64,000 nt of DNA from Rhizomys pruinosus (GCA_009823505.1 VZQC01004543.1:3193208-3257207), one strand, 5' to 3'; positions 11,011 to 21,929 are shown, numbered from the stretch's first letter. The notes: generated from the letters alone by a model not told the origin. Program-made: numbers and translations.

Positions 11011-11299
11011 CTAGATTTTTTTTTTTTAGATAGTGTCCCACGATATATCCCCCTATGAATCAGACAGCATTCAGACCAGAAGAGGTTCAAAGAGCCTCAT
11101 GGCACTATGGGCAGCAAACGTATGTGCACACGTGTGCGTGTGCATGTACCTGTGTGTGTGTGCATGTTGTGTGTGTAATATGTTTACATGCGCATGCAGG
11201 TGTTTGGGAGTGCAGAGGGCAATATTCAGTGATTACCTCAGTTGCTCTCCACCTTATTTCTTTTTTTGATCACACTTAAATTCTTTACTATTTTTTAAA

Positions 11300-11630
11300 A
11301 ATTTTTAATTTTTTTTTTTTTATGTGTATCAATGTACTGTCTGCTGTAGGTCTGTGGCACCCACCGTCATGCAATGGTTGCCACGGAGGCGTCAGAAGAG
11401 AGTCCACTTTTGTTTATTTGAGACAGGGTCTCTCACTGAAACTGGAGCTCCAGACAGCTCTATAGTGGAAAGCTTCGAGAATCTCTGTCCTCATCTTCCA
11501 GCTACTGGAATGACAGTAGTGCTAACCCCATACTGGCCTTTTACAGAGGTCCTGAGGTCCCAAAGTCAAGTCCTTATGCTTGCACAGCAAGTACTTTATC
11601 AAGTAAGCCATCTGCCAGCCCAGGGCAGTG
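11300..11630 (-). mobile_element. Degenerate B2-type SINE with a B1-like insertion
   Basis: Begins like a B2 tail ('tatgtgtatcaatgtactgtc ... catgcaatgg ... gtcagaagagagt'). It switches to B1-like text ('gagacagggtctctcactg') and ends with 'aagccatctgccagccc'. Confidence 0.5.
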
Positions 11631-11815
11631 AGGTTTTATAGAATGAACATAGAAAGAAGATGAAGAAAGTATATCTGATGGCTTAGACTGGAAAGAATCC
11701 ATTTAGAAGTTACTTGGGGTTGGAGTGTCTAACTGGAAAAACGCTAATTAGCGGTTAGTCAGTGGTTTCTGAGTGGCAGGGAAAGTCTTATAGATTAAAA
11801 GAGCATAAGGAAATT

Positions 11816-11945
11816 GCACTGCACACCTGTAATCCCAGCACTTGGGAAGTGGAAATGGAGACAGGATCATCAGAAGTTCAAGGTTATCTGATCCTCAGCT
11901 ATGTAGCTAGTTCGAGACTAGCCTGGGCTACATGTCAAGGGCAGA
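11816..11945 (+). mobile_element. Old B1 SINE
   Basis: 'cacacctgtaatcccagcac' through 'gactagcctgggctacatg'. Confidence 0.75.
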
Positions 11946-12159
11946 ACAGTTTGTTGAGCGAGCTACACATACGCTCAGCAAGGTGATTGTGGCCACAGCC
12001 AGAATGGTGGCTACTCTTGAGGGAGGGGCTTGGGATGCGGAGCATGGAAGGACTGAGCAGACTCTGTTTCTTGGTCAGGTGGCAGTGACAAGGTATGAGT
12101 GGTCTACTACGATAATTCTTTAACTGACACATTTGCTTTATATCTTTTGTATTTGTACT

Positions 12160-12345
12160 TTTTTGGTTTTATTTTTAATTTATTAGATGTCAGATATGGA
12201 GAGTGCAACGTGTGTGATGTGCCTGGTGCCTGCAGAGGCACTGGAGTTATGGACAGTTGTCAGTCACCATGTGGTGCTGAGAATTGAGCCTGCGTTCTTC
12301 GCCCAAGAACAGCGCAGTGTTCTTAAGCTGAGCCACCTGCTCGCA
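12160..12345 (-). mobile_element. Old B3-type SINE
   Basis: 'actggagttatggacagttg', 'gtggtgctgagaattgagcc' and 'cttaagctgagccacctgc' are in B3 order, heavily mutated. Confidence 0.55.
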
Positions 12346-12411
12346 GTCCATATCAGTATTGTTTCAATAAAATTTTTCTTAAAAGTCAGGTGCCACAAAG
12401 AAATATGAGGG

Positions 12412-12930
12412 TTAGGAGAGATGGCTTAGTAGGTGAAGTGCTTGCTGGGCTAGCATGAGAGCCTGAGTTCAGACCCCCTGACACCCATGTGAAAAAGCTG
12501 GGCAAGGAAGCATGTACCTCTAACTCCAGCTCTGGGAAGACTGAGGCAGTGGATCTTAGAGCTTGCTGTTCAGCTAGCTTATCTGAATTGGCCAACTCCA
12601 GGCTTACTGAGAGACATTGTCTTACAGAATAAGGTGGAGAAACAACTCAGGACTTCTGTCCCCCCCCATCCCTGAGCATGCACCTCCACATACCCATGTA
12701 CACACAAACACATACACAAGCCCCCCACCCAACACAAAAACGTGTAGATATTAAGCATTGTGATTCATACTTATAACCCAAGAACTCTGGAGGTTGAGAA
12801 TTGCTATCAGTCCAAGGCCAGCCTAGGTTACATAGTAAATTCCAGGCTAGCCTCTGGGAGAGCTGGTTAGCCTAGCCAAATTACTAAGCTAAGGTTCAGT
12901 GAGAGACCTAGTCTCCAAAATTAAGACAGA
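12412..12930 (+). mobile_element. B4/RSINE1-type SINEs
   Basis: 12,412-12,630 has an ID-like head ('gagagatggcttagtaggtg ... gcttgctgggctagcatgag') and a B1-like tail with 'ctgagagacattgtcttac'. 12,740-12,930 is a second, older B1/B4-type copy ('aaggccagcctaggttacat'). Confidence 0.6.
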
Positions 12931-12939
12931 GGGACTGAA

Positions 12940-13150
12940 AACGTGGTGGTGGTTAAGATGTGACGCTGCTCTTGCAGAAGAACCCAGGTTGCAGTTTTCC
13001 CAGCACTCACATGTTATGATCACAAGAATTTGTTACTCCAGGGATCTGAGCCTTCTTTGGTTCTGTGCGTAAGTACAGGCCTTACAGCATGTGGCACATG
13101 CACCGTTATAGGCACAAACAACTCATACAGCATACAAATAAAATAAATCA
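12940..13150 (+). mobile_element. Diverged B2 SINE
   Basis: 'ctgctcttgcagaagaaccc' to 'catacaaataaaataaat'. Confidence 0.65.
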
Positions 13151-13156
13151 ATCTGT

Positions 13157-13393
13157 GGGGCTGGAGAGAAACCTATCAGTTAACAGCAATGACTTCTCCT
13201 TGTGAGAAGCCCGCGTTCAAGCCACAGCACCCTCATGGCAGCTAAGAACCTATCGAAACTCCAATTCCCGATAACTCCAGTTCACCAGGGAATCAGACCC
13301 TCCTTCTGACCTCCACGGCATTGCCTGACACAGGTGCACAAACCTAAATGCAGCCAGTACACTCATACACATAGAAAATAAATAAAAAAAAAA
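13157..13393 (+). mobile_element. B2 SINE, long form
   Basis: Contains 'ctccaattcccgataactcc' followed by 'agttcaccagggaatc', the duplicated internal block read in the sense direction. Confidence 0.85.
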
Positions 13394-13411
13394 TCTTTAA
13401 AATAGGTGGAG

Positions 13412-13551
13412 GGAGCTGGGCAGTGCTGCCACACCTTTAATCCCAAGCACTCTGGAAGCAAAGGCGTGCAGCAATCTCTGTGAATTCAAGGCCACTGATT
13501 CTACCTAGGAGTTTCAGACCAGCAGAGGCTACAAGGACCCTGTTCAAAACA
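13412..13551 (+). mobile_element. Old B1 SINE
   Basis: 'gctgggcagtgctgccacac' to 'accctgttcaaaac'. Confidence 0.75.
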
Positions 13552-13689
13552 AAAAAAAAATGATGCGAAAAGCATTTTCCATGACACCAGCTGCTGTGCT
13601 TATCACACAGATGTACACACACTGACACTACGCATTAAACAAATCACAAACAGATCTTAAATTATATGCATTGTCTTTTTTTTTAACCC

Positions 13690-13930
13690 ATTTTTTTTAT
13701 TTTATTATTTATCTTTTATGTGTCTGAAAGTACTTGTTGCTGTAGTCTGTGCACCCGTGTCGTGCAATGCTGTGGAGGTCAGAAGAGGCCTCAGATTCCC
13801 CTGGAATGGATTCCCCTGGAATTGGAGTTACAGACGGTTCTCAGCCGCCCCATGTGGGTGCTGGGATCGAACCCGGGTCCTCTGCAAGAGCGTCGGTGCT
13901 CTTAACCACTAGGCTATCTCTCCAGCCCCC
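13690..13930 (-). mobile_element. B2 SINE, long-form variant
   Basis: The internal duplication here reads 'ttcccctggaatgga' then 'ttcccctggaattggagtt', a different breakpoint from other long-form copies. Confidence 0.9.
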
Positions 13931-13937
13931 GCACTGT

Positions 13938-14080
13938 CTTTTTTTTTTTTTTTTTTTTTTTTTTTGGTCTTTTGAGACAGGGTCTCCCTGTAGCTCTGGC
14001 GCTCCTGGAACTCACAGAGATCCACGTGTCTCTGCCTCCAAGTGCTAGGATTAAAGGGCGCTGCGCCACCATGCCTGGCA
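13938..14080 (-). mobile_element. B1 SINE with 29-nt T tract
   Basis: A long uninterrupted T tract precedes 'gagacagggtctccctgtag', suggesting a fairly young copy. Ends 'caccatgcctggca'. Confidence 0.9.
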
Positions 14081-14311
14081 TTTATTTATTATCTGTATGT
14101 GTAATGATGCTTACTGTCTGCAGCAAGTTGGCACCCGTGTTTGCAATGCCAAGGAGGTCAGAAGAGGATGTGGTTCCCCTGGAACTGGAGTTCTCTCGGA
14201 ATTGGAGTTACAGATGGTTCTCGGCCACCGTTGTAGGTGCTGGGGATCGAACTCGGGTCCTCTGCAAGAGCGTCCGGCCGCTCTTAACCGCTAGGCCATC
14301 TCTCCAGCCCC
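14081..14311 (-). mobile_element. B2 SINE, long form
   Basis: Abuts the preceding B1 with no spacer. The duplicated block reads 'ggaactggagttctctcgg' plus 'aattggagtt'. Confidence 0.9.
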
Positions 14312-14371
14312 CACATTGTCATTAAGTGGATTACTTGATATTTTATGTCTATTATTATGATGTATATTTTA

Positions 14372-14481
14372 GGTTTTTGAGACAGGGTTCCCTGTAGCTC
14401 CATCTGGCATCTGGATCTCACAGAGATCTGCCGCTCTTCTGCCTCCAGTGCTCAATTAAGGCGTGTGCCACCATGCCCAGC
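14372..14481 (-). mobile_element. B1 SINE
   Basis: 'tttgagacagggttccctg' to 'gtgccaccatgcccagc'. Confidence 0.85.
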
Positions 14482-14768
14482 TTTATTTATTTTATTATTT
14501 TTGAAATTTTTTAAAATTTTATTTTTTATTTTTTTTATTTTCATTATTTATTTATGTGGTATGAATGTATTGTCTGCTGAGGTTTGTGCACCTGTGTCAT
14601 GCAATGCCGCGGAGGCTAGAAGAGGATCTCGGATTCCCCTGGAACTGGAGTTCTCCTGGAATTGGAGTTACACACGGTTCTCAGCTGCCATGTGGGTGCT
14701 GGGGCTTGAACCCGGGTCCTCTGCAAGAGCAGTTGGCGCTCTTAACCACTAGGCCATCTCTCCAGCCC
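14482..14768 (-). mobile_element. B2 SINE, long form
   Basis: Includes 'ggaactggagttctcctgg' and 'aattggagttacacacgg'. Again immediately adjacent to a B1. Confidence 0.9.
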
Positions 14769-14835
14769 TATTTTATTATTTTTAAAAAATTTCTAGAGTG
14801 ATGCTCAGATGTAAAAAAAATAATAAGAATTTACT

Positions 14836-14985
14836 GCTGGGTGGGTGGTGCATGCCTTTAATCCTGGCACTCAGGAGGTAGAGGCAGGTGGATCTCTGTG
14901 AGTTCAAGGCCAGCCTGGTCTATAGAGCAAGTTTCAGGCCAGTTTCAGGAGCAACAGGGCGACCCTGTCTCAAAAAGACCAAAAA
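14836..14985 (+). mobile_element. B1 SINE
   Basis: 'gctgggtgggtggtgcatgc' to 'accctgtctcaaaaagacc'. The segment 'gccagtttcag' is locally doubled. Confidence 0.9.
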
Positions 14986-14994
14986 AATTTTGTT

Positions 14995-15155
14995 TTTACT
15001 TATTACTTTTATTTTATGTGCATGGATGTATTGCCTGTATGTAACTAAGTGCACCTGTGTCATTCATGGCCACAGAGAACAGAAGAGGGTAGTGAACATG
15101 TGGGTGCTGGGAACCAAACCCAGATTGGCTACAAGAGCTGAGGCAGTTCTCTAGC
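14995..15155 (-). mobile_element. Old B3/B2 SINE
   Basis: 'gtgcatggatgtattgcctg' to 'gaggcagttctctagccc', with its middle shortened. Confidence 0.6.
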
Positions 15156-15206
15156 CCTGAGTTATATTGTTTTTCTATATTATTTTCATTTTTTATTACT
15201 GTTATT

Positions 15207-15445
15207 TTTTTAATTTTATTTATTTCTGTATGTGTATGAATGTACTGTCTGCATGCAGGCCCATGCACCGGTGTCGTGCAATGCCGCGGAGGTCAGAAGA
15301 GGGTGTCTGATTCCCCTGGAACTGGAGTTCTCCTGGAATTGGAGTTTCGGATGGTTCTCGGCTGTCATGTGGGTGCTGGGGATCGAACCCAGGTCCTCTG
15401 TAAGAGCAGTCGGCGCTCTTAACCGCTAGGCCATTTCTCCAGCCC
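15207..15445 (-). mobile_element. B2 SINE, long form
   Basis: One of the least diverged copies ('cgtgcaatgccgcggaggtc', 'gatcgaacccaggtcctctg'). Confidence 0.93.
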
Positions 15446-15446
15446 G

Positions 15447-15664
15447 TTTATATTATTTTTATTTTATGTGTATGAGCATATTGTCTGCATGTGTGTAAGT
15501 GCACCCATGTTGTGCATTGCCTGCTGAGTCAGAAGAGGGTTTCAGATTCCCCTGGAACTGGAGTTACAGATGGTCATCAGCCATCATATGAGCGCTGGTG
15601 ATTGAACCTGGGCCCTTTGCAAGAGCAGCCAGTGCTCTTAACTGCTGAGGCATCTCTCTAGCCC
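15447..15664 (-). mobile_element. B2 SINE, older short form
   Basis: 'gagcatattgtctgcatgtg' to 'aggcatctctctagccc'. In tandem with the preceding copy. Confidence 0.85.
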
Positions 15665-15704
15665 TCTCTAGTTATACTATTTTGTAAAGATTTTATTTTT
15701 ACTT

Positions 15705-15804
15705 GGCTAGAGAGAGATGGCTCAGTGGTTAAGAGAGCCGACTGCTCTTGCAGAGGACCCAGGTTCAATTCTCAGCACCACACGATGGCTAAGAATCATC
15801 TTTA
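15705..15804 (+). mobile_element. B2 SINE 5' half
   Basis: Has the tRNA-like head ('gagatggctcagtggttaag') and stops at 'aagaatcatcttta', where a B1 begins. Confidence 0.8.
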
Positions 15805-15807
15805 AGC

Positions 15808-16112
15808 CAGGTGTGGTGGCCCACACCTTTAATCCTAGCACTCGGGAGGCACAGGCAGGCAGATCTCTCTGTGAGTTCAAGGCCAGCCTGGTCTACAGAG
15901 TTCCAAGCCAGCTGTGGGTATAAGGAGACCCTGTCTCAAAAAAAAAAAAAAAGATTTTGCCGGGCGTGGTGGCGCACGCCTTTAATCCTAGCACTTGGGA
16001 GGCAGAGGCAGGCGGACTTTGTGAGTTCAAGGCCAGCCTGGTCTACAGAGTGAGTTCCAGGACAGCTGGGGCTACAGGGAGACCCGTCTCAAAAAGACCA
16101 AAAAAAAAAAAA
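15808..16112 (+). mobile_element. Two tandem full-length B1 SINEs
   Basis: 15,808-15,954 and 15,959-16,112, separated by an A-rich tail. The second is close to a consensus head ('gccgggcgtggtggcgcacg') and keeps its CpGs, so it is young. Confidence 0.93.
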
Positions 16113-16117
16113 AAGAT

Positions 16118-16131
16118 TTTATTTTTATTTA

Positions 16132-16164
<33 letters not shown>

Positions 16165-16316
16165 AGTTGCCCTCAGGAGTTAGAAAAAGGTATAGGATCC
16201 CTTGGAGCTGGAGTTACAGAGGTTGTGACCTGCCTGACTTGGGTGCTGGGAACCAAACTCAAGTCCTTTGCAAGAGTAGCAAGGTCTCTTAACCTTTGAG
16301 TCCTGTCTCCAGCTTC
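16118..16316 (-). mobile_element. B3/B2 SINE containing a (TG)n run
   Basis: A TG run at 16,136-16,164 replaces the usual 'tatgtgtatgaatg' part of the tail. Ends 'tcctgtctccagc'. Confidence 0.7.
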
Positions 16317-16319
16317 CAG

Positions 16320-17952
16320 TTATACTATTAGTGTCTTTTTGAAGCTATTAAATGAAAAGTTATTGCATATCATGCACAAACAAAAAATGAATCAAATTCA
16401 TAAAAACTGTACTACTGTTACAAACTTAAGAGTCATATTTTACTCTGATTTAGGGTTTTCATCTCTAATTTAGAGTTTTCATCAGGTGTAAAGTTTTGGG
16501 TTTGAAACTAGTTAAACATATTTGTTCATTTGCTGTTTAAATGAATCAGGCTGTATCTAATGCTAATGATTTACTTGAACATTGTTATCTGGGAAGGAAG
16601 GGCAGACTTTAGGCCCTTCACAATCAGCGGCTGGAGGCCTGACAGGGCTACTTGAATCCTCATAGACATAGTCTTTGGCCCAGAAGAAAGTTTAAAAAAG
16701 TTGCTGTGTGAGTTGTTTGTCATTGACCATTTGCATTCCTGCCATAAAGCAAGCAGCATGGATGCCTGAGTGGATATAGAGGGTGTTTAATCCTGAGATG
16801 TTTGAAACTAAGAGCCCTAGTCGCCATGCACCACTGCAGCTTTTCTCCTGCCTGGCATTCAAATGGACATGCTACAGGTGTTCCTATGGTGACCATACTA
16901 ATCCAGAGTTAATGGATACATTAGGTCATGTGTCTGTCCAAACCTGTCTGTGTGTTATAACGTTCTTCATGTGTCTCTTGTAACTGTCATGTGTCCATGT
17001 TCTGTGTTTTTTGTTCAAAACAAAGTGGCCCTTCAAACTTGTTTTTATTCTATTTTGCAAAACAAAAAATAAATTGTTTACTTTTGGTGTGCATCTTAAA
17101 TTTTTTTTTCAAGGCCTGATTTGAACCTGGGTTCCTAAGTTTCTACACTGTTTATCTGAAGGTTTTATTTCTTCCCTGTCCAAATTATTTTTCCACAGGT
17201 ATTACAACTGAAATTTTCTTTTCCAGTTTTTCTTGTTTCCAGACGTCTGAAGATCTGATTTTTTGACCCTTATGGGTTCACTAACAGATTTTTTTCTCCT
17301 GTGCTATGTAACGTCCTCCTAACCAGAGGCCACTTTTAAAAAAATCCCTGGATTCATTCATACTCTGGTTCTTGGACAGTGGCACATTGTTTCCCCTGCA
17401 ATTTCTTCCCTCCAATGAAACAGCCTAAGTAACTTTGATAGTCAGTTTCTTTAATTATTATATATAATTCTGTTTTCCATCACTTGTTAAAGTATTTCAA
17501 TAATATCATAGTTTTAAAACCAAAGTGTGCAAGATGTCATCTCAGCCTTGGCAGCACAATTAATACAGAGCTGCATGTTTTAAATAATGTTCTAAAGGTG
17601 TTTCTTATAAAAATCTCTTAAAGGAATGGTGCATAAATGTGTGTGTATGACATTGTTAAACAGCATATTAAGATCTGTCTGTATGATTAAAATGCATGTG
17701 CCTTTGCTTCACAACCTTTACAAAGTGTCATCGCCAAATTTATTTATTAGACCTTATTATGAGTGTATGCATGAAGTACGTTCACTTTTAAGAATTCTAT
17801 AATGTAATTATGGCATATACAAGAAATTGTGTTCCACCTACAGGTACTATTACCTAGTTACAGCCTCAAGTGAAACAGAACATATATGAGTTACCCATAC
17901 ATATAAAATGTTTTGTATATCTGTTATACTTTGCACATCTTACTTTAATATC
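16320..17952. other. AT-rich single-copy stretch, 3'UTR-like
   Basis: No SINE, LTR or long open frame. Polyadenylation-type hexamers occur ('aaaaaataaattg' near 17,066), with ARE-like 'atttatttatta' near 17,739. It resembles the 3'UTR of an expressed gene or a processed copy of one. The gene was not recognised and no poly(A) tail with target duplication was seen. Confidence 0.35.
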
Positions 17953-18192
17953 TTTTTTTTTTAATTTATTATTTTTGAATGTGTATGAATGTACTGTCTG
18001 CATGTAGGTTTGTGCACCCGTGTCGTGCAATGCCGCGGAGGTCAGAGGGTCTCGATTCCCCTGGAACTGGAGTTTCTCCTGGAATTGGAGTTACAGATGG
18101 TTCTTAGCCACCATGTGGGTGCTGGGGATCGAACCCGGGTCCTCTGCAAGAGCAGTTGGTGCTCTTAACCGCTAGGCCATCTTTCCAGCCCC
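17953..18192 (-). mobile_element. B2 SINE, long form
   Basis: An isolated young copy in otherwise single-copy sequence ('gatcgaacccgggtcctctg'). Confidence 0.93.
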
Positions 18193-18540
18193 ACTTTTAA
18201 TATCTTTAAGAGAAATTAGGTTTTACTTCCAGTGACCACACGGACAGTACGAATGTAACCAATTTGGATGAGCCCTAAGTATTATCTGCCTGCTGCTGGT
18301 ATGTGACAATGCTCCCCCTCTTTTTCCTTTTCAAAGCTATAATTCAAAATCTGGGGACAAGTAACATTGGCCTTCATTTGAGAAAGTCTAGTATTGGTTT
18401 ACCTCTTTATTACTTGGGTTTGTTTCATGGGCTATGTTGTTAAAACTTTTGCCTTGCATGGTTTAAATCATTGTACTTGAGTACTTGAATGACCTTCATA
18501 GACCTTAAAGAACAAATTGTAGGACTTACTGCATAGGTTT
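18193..18540. other. Unassigned single-copy stretch
   Basis: AT-rich, no repeat or coding signal seen. Confidence 0.5.
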
Positions 18541-18785
18541 AATGTAACTTGATACACCTGAGCTGAGAAACCTCAATAATTTGCCTTCATTGGACTGGCC
18601 TATGCTCATTGTGGGCCATGCCATTATTGGCCAGATATTTCTATATTATACAATAGGCTGAATATGACCAGCAACACAAGCCAGTAAGTAGCATCCTTTC
18701 CTAGCCTGTTCAGCCACTCCCAGGCTCCTACCATGAGCTTTTATTATAGTCAGAATATTTTTGCCCAGCAATTAAGAATTTATTA
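18541..18785 (+). mobile_element. Decayed MaLR-type LTR
   Basis: Landmarks match the LTRs at 27,592 and 29,123 in order: 'aacttgatacacctgagctg', 'gaaacctcaat', 'attggactggcct', 'attgtgggccatgcca', 'aagccagtaagtagca'. It is much more mutated and has no partner. Confidence 0.55.
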
Positions 18786-19400
18786 ACAGTGCTTAAGTCA
18801 ATGTTCAAGCTTTACTTAGGAGTTGTATGGTAATTAATGTACCAATTAATTCAAACAATCCTCTTGGAGTTTAGCAACCACACTTAAAGCTCTAATCTGA
18901 TTTGGCAAGAGGGATTTGAAGGACAATATTTTGGCCCCTCCCTCTGAGGTGACTTGGGCCCTAGGGTCCTGCATCCACAATTCGTGCATGTCCTGTGGCA
19001 GTGAGTCACCAGTCATCCACACCAGGGTGGTCTTGGAGATTCACTTAAAAAGGACTTCATCGCAATGTCCAGTCAAAGGAGGAAGTCCATAGAGGAGAGA
19101 CTCCTCACACTTCAATGGAAGGTGTGGCCAAGCAAGGCCTGACTTTGTCCTCACATAGATGGAACTGGTGAAGAGAGCCAGGTGCAAGGCCTGAGTGACC
19201 CCTTAAGGACCAGAACCTCAGCTGACCTTAACACCAAAACAAACTTCATTTATCTGAGCTAACTGTGTGGTTTTAAACACCCAACAGGAAACTGTAAAAA
19301 AGAAGAGAAAATGAAATGTTATTATCAGAGAGATAGTGAGGACCTATTGTCCAAGTTAGGAATCTACTAGTGTCATGTTGAAAATTCTCAGAGATAAGTG
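18786..19400. other. Unassigned stretch
   Basis: No recognised repeat or coding sequence. Contains 'ttttggcccctccctctgagg' and a purine-rich segment near 19,075-19,110. Confidence 0.45.
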
Positions 19401-19859
19401 ACAGATTTAATGTGCCATGCCAAAAATACCACCTTTTTATTCTCATGGTTATGGCTCTCATTCTGGAGCCCGTAGTATTAAAGCTGGCCCTCATTCTAGA
19501 GCTCTTGTACTAAAACTTTTTCCATTTCTCAAACCAGGGTGCACGTCCTTTTCCCTCTGCATCCCTAGACAGGACCTCCAATTGCTAATGCACCCTGTAG
19601 CCCCTTGTTGGTCCCTGCACTGGTATCTCATGTAAGACTCAACCAGCTTGTCCTTCAGTTGCAGAGAAAACATCAACTAAGTACTGGCCACTATTGATCT
19701 GGACCAAACCCACCAGGCAGAGCACCCAAGCAACCAAAATGGGAAACTGTTCTAACCCTAAAGCACTGACAGCCATTTCCCCAAGATCAGCCCCTGATCA
19801 GCTCTGAAGCAGTACAGAAGACAGACCTCCCCCCTTTTCCTATAGAACAAAAGGCTGGA
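19401..19859 (+). mobile_element. Class I ERV 3' internal fragment, tandem copy 1
   Basis: Paralogous to 20,270-20,752. Shared landmarks include 'accacctttttattctcatgg', 'ctctcattctggagcc', 'gctaatgcaccctg', 'aagactcaaccagcttgtc' and 'cccctgatcagctctgaagc'. It sits upstream of an LTR and ends in 'gaacaaaaggctgga', a possible degraded polypurine tract. No protein domain is readable. Confidence 0.6.
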
Positions 19860-20178
19860 TGTCAGGGTGTGAGCTCCAGAGCCTTGCAATGCAGAGACAC
19901 CTAAGACCAGTGGCGCCCAGGAACCTGCTCTACCAGCCAGCCTTTGGTTATGGAAAAACGGGCCATCACCCGATTATCAGGAATCTTCTGCCTTTTTGAA
20001 AGCCAGACTCCTGCAGAGTGCGCTACCCACCCCCACTCTCACTGAATCCCATTCCCACCTTCTCCCTTAAATTCCCAAGCCAGACATCTGTGCTTGGCTC
20101 TATCTTTCCCCTGAGCCTAGCCCCAGCTACACTGAATTAAACTTTGCTCCAAAGAACTTAGACCTCCATGGCCTTTCA
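19860..20178 (+). mobile_element. Class I ERV LTR, tandem copy 1
   Basis: Begins TGTCAGGG and ends 'ggcctttca', followed by a G-rich stretch where a proline-tRNA primer-binding site (tgggggctcg type) would lie. A polyadenylation-like 'gaattaaac' precedes the end by about 45 bp. The end and following G-run are those expected of gammaretrovirus-like elements. Confidence 0.6.
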
Positions 20179-20269
20179 TTCTGGGGGGGGGCGGGGGAGT
20201 GCGCTATAACCTTCCAGAAAGTATAATCAAAAGAAAAATACAATAACTTAGACCTTATTACCAGAGGGA

Positions 20270-20752
20270 TAGGTGCAAGGTCTACTCTGCCATGCTAGAA
20301 AACACCTCAGAGATAGGAGAGTTCTGCTGCACTATACTAGAAAATGCCACCTTTTATATTCTCATGGTCATGCTGGCTCTCATTCTGGAGCCCTGTGCAC
20401 TAAAACATTTTTCCAATTCCTCAGAATAGAGTACAGGTCCTCTCCTCCTCTGGAGACTCTAGACAGGGACCCTCCAATGGCTAATGCACCCTGGTACTCG
20501 AAGTCTTTGCGTTGGTACCCTCATATAAGACTTAACCAGCTTGTCTTGTCTGTTGCAGAGAAACTGTACACTACTGACCACTATCGATCCAGACCAGAAA
20601 AACACCAGGAACCTAGAACAGCTAGACGGAGACTAGACTCTAACTCTCCAGCTTGACACCCCTTTCCCCAAGACTTCACCATCACTCAGCTCTGAAGCAA
20701 ATACAGAAGGGAGAATGACATCCCTTTCCATATCATAATCTAAAGGCTGGAC
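20270..20752 (+). mobile_element. Class I ERV 3' internal fragment, tandem copy 2
   Basis: Second copy of the 19,401-19,859 segment, diverged by substitutions and indels, ending 'aatctaaaggctgga'. It shares the upstream flank 'ttattaccagagggatag' with copy 1 ('ttattatcagagagatag'). Confidence 0.6.
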
Positions 20753-20990
20753 TGTTAAGACTGGTTCTCCCAGAATTCCAAGAGACACACAGATGTCCGC
20801 TTCCTCCAGAAGCTGTCAATCTTATGACCTCTTCCCCTTTACCTGAGGCCCCACCCAATGGGTTTAAAGGGTGTGTCCAGTCACCATCTTTGCTGGCTGA
20901 CCTGCCATGTGCCAACAAGCAGTCAGTCCTGACAATTCCTGAAGTAAATTAGTCCCAGAGTGACCTTAAGCCTGGTGTGACTGTCTTTCA
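20753..20990 (+). mobile_element. Class I ERV LTR, tandem copy 2
   Basis: Begins TGTTAAGAC and ends 'ctgtctttca', followed by 'tctggggcttgtgcctgc', which resembles a mutated proline-type primer-binding site. Shorter than and clearly different in sequence from the LTR at 19,860. Confidence 0.6.
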
Positions 20991-21100
20991 TCTGGGGCTT
21001 GTGCCTGCATAGATTTTTCCATAGATGTCTAACAATATCCAGTCTCATAACATAAGAAAATAATTAATCCTTCAATTACTGATTAAAAATAAAATATCAT

Positions 21101-21315
21101 AAGCTGGAGACATGGCTCAGCAGAGCAGAACACTTCCTGTTCTTCTAGAAGACCCTGATTCTATTCCCAGCACCCGCATGGCAGGCAATAACCATCTGTA
21201 GCTCCAGTTCCAGGGGATCCAACACCCTCTTCTGGGCTCCACGGCCATTGCACACATGTGGTGCACTTAAAATTCTTGTAGGTGAAACACTCATGCGTAT
21301 AAAATTAAAATAAAA
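21101..21315 (+). mobile_element. B2 SINE, short form
   Basis: 'aagctggagacatggctcag' to 'tataaaattaaaataaaat'. Confidence 0.9.
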
Positions 21316-21790
21316 TGTGTAGGTGGATGCTATTAGAGGTTCATGGAATGGTGCTCGATGGAAGAAGCCTCCAGGAAGTACATTACAGGAGAGTTAGGAG
21401 TGTTTGTGGTCAGGACTGTGTGTATTTAACAACCCCAATCCACACATATTATGCAGTCAGCAATCAAGGCACTGACTGTTCAAACCAGGCTTTATTACCT
21501 GTCACAAAATTGAATGCTTCCTGTCCAAAACTGAAAATAAAAACTCCTCCCACGGTTTTTAACACATAGAATATTGATTTTAAAACCTAGTTCATCAATG
21601 ACTTTTAAAAAGTAACACTTTCAGAATGACAGGGGAAGTATGCCACACATGATTTGTACACACAGTGTATTTTTTACTTTGCTGTGACTGTCTACACTAG
21701 ACAATCTGACCCATGTCATTGAGCCTTGCAGGTACTGGCCTGCCTTGCACCAGAAGCCTTCTTTTTTCTCCTTTTATTTCTATTTATGTG
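21316..21790 (+). repeat. Module K, copy 1
   Basis: Aligns with 45,318-46,400. Shared landmarks are 'aggactgtgtgtatt', 'actgttca..ccaggcttta', 'cttcctgtccaaaactgaaa' and 'atgtcattgagcct'. The other copy is longer by two insertions. Confidence 0.75.
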
Positions 21791-21925
21791 TATGTGTGAC
21801 TGTATGTAGGTACCCTGAGAGGCCAGAAGAGATTGCTGGATCTCCAAGAACCGATATTACAGGCAGTTGTCAGCCACTCATACTAGGTTCTGGGAACCAC
21901 TCTACTTGGAAGAGGAGGAAACATT
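21763..21925 (-). mobile_element. Old B3-type SINE
   Basis: 'tgtgactgtatgtaggtacc ... ggccagaagagattgctgga ... ggttctgggaaccac', 5' end lost. Confidence 0.5.
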
Positions 21926-21929
21926 CTTA

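Noticed and set aside
15705..15804. tRNA-like A and B boxes
   Set aside because: Part of B2 SINE heads, which occur many times in the window; no cloverleaf of a functional tRNA was found.
16320..19400. Idea that this is an X-inactivation-centre non-coding RNA segment
   Set aside because: Prompted only by AT-rich, low-repeat character. No diagnostic repeat could be recognised, and the CLEC2 exons argue for an NK-complex location.
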